DNA from: CAYOHP01 sp964403795 [NCBI: uncultured bacterium]
GTDB taxonomy: Bacteria > Muiribacteriota > UBA6191 > CAZXTJ01
Direction of reading: 5' to 3'
Assembly: GCA_964403795.1 (NCBI GenBank)
Contig: CAYOHP010000057.1
Span: 1-36,864, forward strand
Length of the DNA stretch: 36,864 bases
A program made the position numbers and the translations under genes. Shown here one piece after another: positions 31,981-36,864 of this stretch. Every line of letters starts with the position of its first letter. Within the stretch, counting starts at the first letter, position 1. The notes beneath the pieces are model-generated. The model was not told the DNA's origin. It searched no databases and saw only the letters and a list, made by a program, of their open reading frames with translations.

Positions 31981-32055
31981 TGTCCCGGTCCGGGCGTAGA
32001 GCCGCTCCAGAAGCCGAAACCGGACGGTCATGGGGGGAGCGGCCGGACCTGGACG
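31981..32055 (+). ncRNA. Candidate structured RNA or 5' leader element
   Basis: An outer stem pairs 31981-31992 with 32044-32055 (11 pairs including one wobble, one internal mismatch). Inside it, after an unpaired GGCGTAGA bulge on one side, GCCGCTCC (32001-32008) pairs perfectly with GGAGCGGC (32036-32043). The 27-base apical loop contains CCG-AAAC-CGG. The segment CCGGAC occurs twice (32020-32025 and 32043-32048), and both copies could pair with GTCCGG at 31988-31993, which would allow two alternative folds. It lies about 125 bases before the SLH-domain gene. I cannot match it to a known riboswitch class. Confidence 0.35.
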
Positions 32056-32179
32056 GGCAACCCGGGCCGGTCGAAACCCTGGGCGGAGGGATCGCGGCGC
32101 CGGGTCACCCGGGAGACCGCGCCCCCACGGCTTGCGGCGCCGGAGGGATCCAGCTCGCCTGCGAGGGAAGGACCAGGGG

Positions 32180-33310
32180 ATGGCCATGAGGAGACGACTG
32201 GCGTTGGCGCTGGCCCTGGGGATCGGCCCCTGGGTGCGATGGAGTCCGGCGGCGGAGACCTTCCGGGACGTGCCCCAGGGCCACTGGGCCTTCGAGGAGG
32301 TCCATTGGCTGCGGGCCGATGGCCTGATCGAGGGCTGGGGCGGGAAGCTGGAGGAGAACACCTTCCACGGCGAGGACACCTTCTCCCGCTACGAGATGGC
32401 GAAGGTCCTGGCGCGCTACATGAAGCGCTACTACGCGGAACGCGACCAGGTCCGGGGCCGCCTGGCGTCGCTGGGCGCCGAGGGTCGGCGCCAGGACGCC
32501 GAGCTCGAGGAACTCACGGATCGGACCCGGGCCCTGGAGACGAAGGTCGGTACCCGGGTCCGGACCGCGACGAAGGCCGCATCGCCTACGCCAGAGGTGC
32601 CCGCGGCGATGTCCACTCCCGCCCCGACCCCTGAACGCAGGGCGGCGGCTGCGCCTGCCCCCCGGGTGTTCCGGGTCGAGGCCGAGAGCGGGGCCCTCGA
32701 CGAATCGATGGCTCGGGCCGAGGCCCTCTCCGGGGGGGCCGGCGAGGATCCGGCTTCGGTCCGTACCGCCCGGATCGCCGAGCTCAGGGCGCGCTATGCG
32801 GCCCTGCGCACCGCGACTCCCTCCCCGGCGCAGGTCGAGGAGCCTCCCCCTGTCGCCGAGCCCCCGGCGCCGACCCCGACCCGGCCCGCAGTCGTCGAAC
32901 TCCGGGATCCGGATCCCGATCCGCGGACGGGTACCGGGTCCGGCCCGGGAGACGAGGAGCGGCGGGTGCCGCAGGCGGGTTCCATCTCGACGGCCTCCGC
33001 CCGCGACCTCTCGCCCGAAGAGGCCGAGCGGCTCGATGCCATCCGCGACCGCTACCGCAGGCTCATGGATGCGCGCCGGCCCGCCACGCCCACGCCACCG
33101 AGTCCGGCCGTGACCAGGGCCCCGACCAGGCCGGCCGCCCGACCGGCACCCGAGCCGGTGGCCACCCCCGAGCCGGCGCCCGTGCTGAAGCCCGTGGGCG
33201 AGTTGCCGGCTCCGGGGGACGGGTTCTCCGACGCGGTCGAGGAGTTCCTGGCCGAGGAGTTCCCGGCTCCCGGTCTGGGGCACGAGGACGAGGATCCCGA
33301 GGGCGGCTGA
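32180..33310 (+). CDS. Exported SLH-domain protein with coiled coil and Pro/Thr-rich tail
   Basis: A 376-residue protein with a signal peptide (RRRLALALALGIGPWVRWSPAAE, about 4-26). One S-layer-homology domain follows at about 27-80: FRDVPQGHWAFEEVHWLRAD, GLIEGWGG, then F-x-GEDTFSRYEMAKVLARY. SLH domains bind secondary cell-wall polymers or peptidoglycan, and in some diderm bacteria tether the outer membrane. A coiled coil spans about 85-125. The rest is Pro/Thr/Ala-rich disorder with two related helical islands (RIAELRARYAALR and RLDAIRDRYRRLM). Relatives with an SLH domain and coiled coil normally end in a beta-barrel porin; no barrel follows here. The gene has an AAGGA seven bases before ATG 32180 (ATG 32186 is the alternative). 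Confidence 0.82.
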   Translation: MAMRRRLALALALGIGPWVRWSPAAETFRDVPQGHWAFEEVHWLRADGLIEGWGGKLEENTFHGEDTFSRYEMAKVLARYMKRYYAERDQVRGRLASLGAEGRRQDAELEELTDRTRALETKVGTRVRTATKAASPTPEVPAAMSTPAPTPERRAAAAPAPRVFRVEAESGALDESMARAEALSGGAGEDPASVRTARIAELRARYAALRTATPSPAQVEEPPPVAEPPAPTPTRPAVVELRDPDPDPRTGTGSGPGDEERRVPQAGSISTASARDLSPEEAERLDAIRDRYRRLMDARRPATPTPPSPAVTRAPTRPAARPAPEPVATPEPAPVLKPVGELPAPGDGFSDAVEEFLAEEFPAPGLGHEDEDPEGG

Positions 33311-33316
33311 TCCGGG

Positions 33317-35119
33317 TCAGCGTCCCGGCCCGGCGGCCCGCCGCGCACCGTCCACGGCCAGGTATTTCACCCCGTTGTAGATCGGCTCGCCGTGCATGAA
33401 CCCCCCGAGCCAGGGGTGGTAGGGCACCTGGTCGAGGGCCACGTAGGAGGGCCGGAGCGGCAGCTCGCGGGCCAGGATGGCCATCATCCGGGTGAGTTTC
33501 TGCCGGCGGACCGGACTGTCGGTCGAGTCGCGCACCTCCTGGTGGAGGGCGTCGTACTCGGGGTCGGCGAAGCCCGACCAGTTGGTGCCCTGGTCGGCAT
33601 TGGGGCCGAAGAAGAGCTGCGTCCAGTTCTCCTCGTCCGGGTAGTCGCCCACCCAGCGGCGCAGGTAGAGCATCAGTCCCCCCTGGTGCGCCTTGGTCTG
33701 GAAGGCCGACCAGGTCTGGGCATCGAGGCGGGTGCGCAGGCCGATGGCGGTCAGCTCGGCGGCGAGGAACTCGGCGGCCTGGCGGCTCGACGGGTCGTCG
33801 CCGCGCAAGTCGATCCTCAGCTCGGGCGCCCCGGAACCGCCCGGCCAGCCAGCCGCCGCCAGTGCGGCCTTGGCCGCCTCGGGGTCGTACCCGGGGAAGC
33901 CGACCGAAGGGTCGGCCGCGGCCTCCGAACCGGAGAGGCCCGGGGGGATCAGCGTGACGGCCGGAGTCCCCAGGCCTCCGGCCATGAGTTCGAGGAAGCG
34001 CCGGCTGTCGTGGGCGTGGGCGATGGCGCGACGCAGGTGGCGTCCCCGAACGCCTGCGAACACCGGATCCCTGAGGTTCATCTCGATCCACCAGAGGGTC
34101 TGGCTGGGGAAGCTCTGGATCACGATCCTGCGCCGGGCGAGTTCCTCGGTCGGCACCCCGGGAGCCTTGAGGGAGACCCGCATCTCGTCCTTGGGGATCT
34201 CGGCCCGGTCGAGTTCGCCCTTCAGGAAGCGGAGCCAGGCGGTCTGGGGTTCCCGGATCACCTCGAAGACGATGCCTTCGAGCCTCGGGAGGGGCGAGCC
34301 GGCAGCGGCCAGCAGGCCGTGGTCGCGAGCCCAGGTCGATCCTGCCGAGGGGTACTTTTCGGGGGCCGCCACCGGGCTCCGCACCAGCTCGATGCGACTG
34401 CCGGGAACCCGGGAGTGGAGCTGGAAGGGGCCGGTCCCGACCGAGTGCTCGAGCAGTCCCTCCCCGTACTTGCGGACCGCCTCGGGCGCTACCGGTGCGG
34501 TGGCCACCATGGTGAGGATCCAGGGGAGCTGGGGATAGGGACGGGTGAGGCGCAGCTCGAAGGTGTGGTCGTCCCTGGCGACCAGTCCGGGAACCGGTCT
34601 GGCGTAGTCGGCCCCTTCCGCCCGCCAGGCGTCGAGGCCGACGATCCGCTCGGCCAGCATCCACCAGGCCCCCGACTTCGTCCTGGGGTCGGCGAGGCGC
34701 TTCCAGGCGAAGACCAGGTCGCCCGCCACCACGGTGCGGGTCCGCTCCGGCCCGGGGAAGCAGTCGTCGGGATGGAACCGGACGTCCCGGCGCAGCGGGA
34801 AGGACCAGACCAGCCCGTCGGGACTGACCGTGGGCATGGCGGAGGCCAGGTCGGGCTCGACCCGGAAGGGACGCTCCAGGTAGGCGTACTGCAGGAGCGG
34901 CCGGTGCATCGCCCCGAGCACCCGGGAGGTCGGGACGTCGTCGGCGTGGGCGGGGTCCAGGCCGCGGATGTCGGCCTCGAGGGGCGCGTGGTGGACCGGG
35001 GCCGAGGGATCCCGCCAGAGGGAGCGGGGCGCGCCGCACCCCGGGGAGAGGAGGCCGGTGAGGACCAGGGCGACCTGCCATGGGGAGCGACTGGCCGCCT
35101 TCCCCCGTGCGGTGTTCAT
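33317..35119 (-). CDS. ABC-type peptide/solute-binding protein (SBP_bac_5 family), lipoprotein-like
   Basis: A 600-residue extracytoplasmic solute-binding protein of the OppA/DppA class. The N-terminal VALVLTGLLSPGCGAPR has a Gly-Cys that resembles a lipobox, so it may be lipid-anchored. Family features are ADIRGLDPAHADDVPTSRVL, the HRPLLQYAYLERPFRVEPDL segment, VSPDGLVWSFPLRRDVRFHP with VVAGDLVFAWKRLADP, and near the C-terminus LRRWVGDYPDEENWTQLFFG and PEYDALHQEVRDS. Such proteins capture oligopeptides or other solutes for an ABC importer, but no permease or ATPase gene is visible. The start at 35119 overlaps the stop of the aldo/keto reductase gene (ATGA); an in-frame ATG at 35131 is an alternative. 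Confidence 0.9.
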   Translation of the reverse strand: MNTARGKAASRSPWQVALVLTGLLSPGCGAPRSLWRDPSAPVHHAPLEADIRGLDPAHADDVPTSRVLGAMHRPLLQYAYLERPFRVEPDLASAMPTVSPDGLVWSFPLRRDVRFHPDDCFPGPERTRTVVAGDLVFAWKRLADPRTKSGAWWMLAERIVGLDAWRAEGADYARPVPGLVARDDHTFELRLTRPYPQLPWILTMVATAPVAPEAVRKYGEGLLEHSVGTGPFQLHSRVPGSRIELVRSPVAAPEKYPSAGSTWARDHGLLAAAGSPLPRLEGIVFEVIREPQTAWLRFLKGELDRAEIPKDEMRVSLKAPGVPTEELARRRIVIQSFPSQTLWWIEMNLRDPVFAGVRGRHLRRAIAHAHDSRRFLELMAGGLGTPAVTLIPPGLSGSEAAADPSVGFPGYDPEAAKAALAAAGWPGGSGAPELRIDLRGDDPSSRQAAEFLAAELTAIGLRTRLDAQTWSAFQTKAHQGGLMLYLRRWVGDYPDEENWTQLFFGPNADQGTNWSGFADPEYDALHQEVRDSTDSPVRRQKLTRMMAILARELPLRPSYVALDQVPYHPWLGGFMHGEPIYNGVKYLAVDGARRAAGPGR

Positions 35120-36099
35120 GGTTGGATCCATCGCATTCCGCGGGCATCGTAGCGCCCGCCGCGGGCCCGGCCCCGGGGGGCGATGACCTCCAGGTCGGTG
35201 AGGTCGCGGTCGGTGAGCGTGAGCGCCACGGACTCCACGTCCTCGTCGAGCCGGTAGCGGGTGCGGGCCCCGAACACGGGGACCACTCCGGGGCGGCGGA
35301 GGAGCCAGGCGAGGGCCAGCTGCGCCGGGGTGCAGGAGAGCTCGCGGGCCTTGGCGGCGAGGTCGTCGACCAGTGCCAGGTTGGCGGCCAGCGCTTCCTC
35401 CTCGAGGCGCGGCCAGCGCCGCCTCCAGTCGTCGAGGGCGAGGTCGGAAAGGTCCCGGAAGGCGCCCGCGAGCAGACCCCGGCCGAGCGGCGAGTAGGCC
35501 ATGAACCCGGCCCCGTGCTCCCGGCACCAGGGGAGGACCTCGTCCTCGACCTCCCGGGAGAGGAGCGAGTACTCGCTCTGCACCACCGAGACCGGGGCGA
35601 CCCGGCGAGCCCGTTCGAGGGTCCGGGTCCCGACCTCGGAGAGGCCGATCCAGCGGATCTTCCCCTGCTCCCGCAGCTCGGCGAGGGCTTCCATCGAGTC
35701 CTCGATCGGGGTGCCCGGATCGACCCGGTGCAGGAAGTAGAAGTCGATCCGGTCGGTGCCGAGCCGGCGCAGGCTGGCCTCGCAGGCGGCGCGCAGGTGG
35801 GAGGGGCTGCCGTCGATGCCGGCGAAGGCGCCGTCCTCGCCGAAGACGATGCCGCCCTTGGTCGACAGGAGCAGGCGCTCCCGATGGGGACCGAGGACCT
35901 CGGCGACGAGTTCCTCGTTGGCGCCCCGACCGTAGGCATCGGAGGTGTCGAAGAGGGTGATCCCGTGCTGCCGGGCCCGGTCGAGCACCGCCTTGCACTC
36001 GACCGCGTCGGCCGGCCCGTAGTGCTCCGACATCGCCATGCACCCGAGCGCCAGGGCCGAGACCCTGGGACCGTCGGGGCCGAACTCGAGGGTGCGCAT
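35116..36099 (-). CDS. Aldo/keto reductase
   Basis: A 327-residue NADPH-dependent oxidoreductase of the AKR superfamily (TIM barrel), reducing aldehydes or ketones in the cytosol. The catalytic tetrad can be placed as Asp51, Tyr56, Lys81 and His124 (LFDTSDAYGRG; STKGG; YFLHRVD). Further family segments are ALALGCMAMSEHYG, IRWIGLSEVGTRTLERA, VVQSEYSLLSREVEDEVLPW and VVPVFGARTRYRLDEDVES. It is closest in style to the YajO/YhdN-like group acting on small carbonyls. Its stop overlaps the ATG of the solute-binding protein gene. The ATG at 36099 has no close ribosome-binding site; the nearest purine tract (GGGGAG) is about 17 bases upstream. Confidence 0.93.
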   Translation of the reverse strand: MRTLEFGPDGPRVSALALGCMAMSEHYGPADAVECKAVLDRARQHGITLFDTSDAYGRGANEELVAEVLGPHRERLLLSTKGGIVFGEDGAFAGIDGSPSHLRAACEASLRRLGTDRIDFYFLHRVDPGTPIEDSMEALAELREQGKIRWIGLSEVGTRTLERARRVAPVSVVQSEYSLLSREVEDEVLPWCREHGAGFMAYSPLGRGLLAGAFRDLSDLALDDWRRRWPRLEEEALAANLALVDDLAAKARELSCTPAQLALAWLLRRPGVVPVFGARTRYRLDEDVESVALTLTDRDLTDLEVIAPRGRARGGRYDARGMRWIQP

Positions 36100-36110
36100 G
36101 TCCGGTACCG

Positions 36111-36116
36111 AGGGTA
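36111..36116 (-). promoter_or_regulatory. Candidate -10 hexamer TACCCT for the aldo/keto reductase operon
   Basis: On the minus strand TACCCT ends 11 bases before the ATG at 36099, which would give a leader of only a few bases. It fits the TAYCNT pattern. Confidence 0.3.
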
Positions 36117-36185
36117 CTCCCCGGGGGGTGGGGGCGGGGTCCGGGAGGGGTCGTTCCGGTCGCGTTCGGGGGCGAGAAAGATCGA

Positions 36186-36207
36186 ACCCGGGAGGGCGTT
36201 CCCGGGT
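36186..36207. promoter_or_regulatory. Perfect 8-bp inverted repeat in divergent promoter region
   Basis: ACCCGGGA (36186-36193) and TCCCGGGT (36200-36207) flank a six-base spacer GGGCGT. It lies between the divergent aldo/keto reductase and membrane-protein genes, 37 bases before the latter's ATG. It could be an operator for a dimeric regulator or a leader hairpin. Confidence 0.4.
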
Positions 36208-36243
36208 CACACTGTGAGGAGAGAACCTCCTGGAGGTCCGACC

Positions 36244-36864
36244 ATGTCCGCCCCCGAGTGTCCCTCGATCTCCCTCTTCGCCCCGGACCCTTCTCCGGAG
36301 AAGGGCAAGGACAGCCGCGAGACGGGTGGCGGGGAGGAGAACGCCGGGCGCCGGTTCCTCCCTTGCCCCGAGCACTGGTCGCTCCGCGAGAGCCTGAACC
36401 TGGCCAGCGCGGCGCTCCGGGCCAGTCCCCGCCCATGGCTCGGGGCCGGACTCCTGGTCGCCCTCACCCTGGTGGGCGGACTTGCCCGGAGTTCGCACAC
36501 CGATGTCGGAGCCGGGTTCACCCTGGTCGCGGTGCTCGTCCTCCACCAGTTGATCGTGGTGCGATCGGTGCAGCTCACGGTGGAGGAGGACCGGCCGGTG
36601 GGTTTCGGGGAGACGCTGCGGGACGTGCTGCTCCGGCTGCCCCACCTCATGGCGTTGGCCGTGGTGCTGCTGGCGGCGAGCGCCGGTCTCGAACTTCTCT
36701 CCCTGGCGATCGAACGCTCCCATCGGATCTGGGGATCGGGATTCGCCTTCCTGGTCGTGGGCTACCTCCAGCTCCGGCTCAGCGTGTTCGCGGTCCCCGA
36801 GGTCCTGCGTCGGCCCCAGGGGCCGCTCTCGGCCCTGGCCTCGGCCTGGCGCCAGGGTTCGCCG
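36244..36864 (+). CDS. Membrane protein of unknown function (3' end outside window)
   Basis: The frame from ATG 36244 stays open to the window edge (207 codons seen). GGAGG lies seven bases before the ATG, a strong ribosome-binding site. The first 60 residues are polar and Pro/Glu-rich (SAPECPSISLFAPDPSPEKG), so the N-terminus is cytosolic and flexible. Hydrophobic segments then appear at about 69-83, 92-108, 130-146 and 155-172, with short loops. No family is recognised. A weak hairpin (ACCTC-CTG-GAGGT, 36225-36237) would overlap the ribosome-binding site and could reduce translation. It is divergent from the aldo/keto reductase operon. Confidence 0.75.
   Translation, partial: MSAPECPSISLFAPDPSPEKGKDSRETGGGEENAGRRFLPCPEHWSLRESLNLASAALRASPRPWLGAGLLVALTLVGGLARSSHTDVGAGFTLVAVLVLHQLIVVRSVQLTVEEDRPVGFGETLRDVLLRLPHLMALAVVLLAASAGLELLSLAIERSHRIWGSGFAFLVVGYLQLRLSVFAVPEVLRRPQGPLSALASAWRQGSP

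Larger units (their letters stand above)
31782..32179. other. 398-base non-coding region with inverted repeats and a candidate structured RNA
   Basis: No gene is supported here; frames open across it have no start signal and biased composition. It contains a cluster of hairpins (31822-31926) flanked by the direct repeat GCTCGCGG (31811-31818 and 31927-31934). Next is a long imperfect stem with a nested stem (31981-32055). A repeat pair follows: CGGAGGGATC at 32084-32093 and 32141-32150, with GCGGCGCCGG at 32094-32103 and 32134-32143. It ends with the ribosome-binding site of the SLH-domain gene. Confidence 0.6.

Noticed and set aside
31996-32043. Resemblance of the AGAGCCG...GAAA...CGGTC order to group II intron domain V
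   Set aside because: The spacing and stem sequence do not fit domain V and there is no reverse transcriptase or other intron domain nearby.
32104-32123. Resemblance to a cobalamin-riboswitch B12 box (CACCCGGGAGACCGCGCC)
   Set aside because: The other conserved cobalamin riboswitch core elements are not present upstream and the downstream gene is not linked to B12.
31783-32634. Open frame across the non-coding region, 283 codons
   Set aside because: It starts within an inverted-repeat region, is Gly/Pro/Arg-rich without motifs, and overlaps the SLH-domain gene in another frame.

Overview
The window is very GC-rich, densely packed DNA with about 29 protein genes, strong GC bias at third codon positions, and many 4-base start/stop overlaps (ATGA or GTGA). 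A TolC-type outer-membrane channel, FabZ, lipoprotein-like and signal-peptide proteins and an SLH-domain protein point to a diderm bacterium. The mix of Ser/Thr kinase-like, FHA and SPFH proteins would suit a high-GC lineage such as Planctomycetota, Acidobacteriota or Myxococcota. No rRNA or tRNA gene was seen, so this placement is only a guess. No phage, IS element, CRISPR array or replication origin was recognised; the window reads as chromosomal housekeeping plus lineage-specific signalling and envelope genes.

Layout. (1) 1-4826, plus strand: the end of a TPR-like protein, a large multi-pass membrane protein, a TolC-family protein and FabZ. (2) 4848-6455, minus: an unrecognised polytopic membrane protein. 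(3) 6493-9613, plus: a translationally coupled operon of N-acyl-D-amino-acid deacylase, a class-I amidotransferase-like (C26) hydrolase and an orphan HAMP-like membrane sensor. (4) 9632-12062, minus: a coupled operon of a helical protein, an SPFH/zinc-ribbon protein and a secreted Pro-rich carboxypeptidase-regulatory-like protein. (5) 12376-16660: a small exported protein, a Ser/Thr pseudokinase (minus), a membrane-anchored unknown and an FHA-GAF-AAA protein whose three domains all look degenerate or non-canonical. (6) 16808-21767: a complete 2-oxoacid dehydrogenase complex in the order E3, E1-alpha, E1-beta, E2. (7) 21834-23657: a cation/proton antiporter, facing a FadE-type acyl-CoA dehydrogenase (23704-25980, minus). 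(8) 26044-27990: a rhomboid protease and an apparently active tail-anchored Ser/Thr kinase. (9) 28000-30951, minus: a giant FAD/Fe-S D-2-hydroxyacid dehydrogenase. (10) 31056-33310: an exported DNRLRE-like protein, a 398-base non-coding stretch full of inverted repeats, and an SLH/coiled-coil protein. (11) 33317-36099, minus: an aldo/keto reductase coupled to a peptide-type ABC substrate-binding protein. (12) 36244 to the end, plus: the start of a membrane protein.

The most interesting part is 9.6-16.7 kb. There an SPFH/zinc-ribbon membrane operon lies next to a pseudokinase that has lost every catalytic residue and a protein combining an FHA domain without its phosphothreonine contacts with a sigma-54-activator-type ATPase without GAFTGA, Walker B acids, sensor-II arginine or DNA-binding domain. 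The second point of interest is the structured non-coding region at 31.8-32.15 kb. A TAYCNT hexamer recurs upstream of several first genes and may be the local -10 element.
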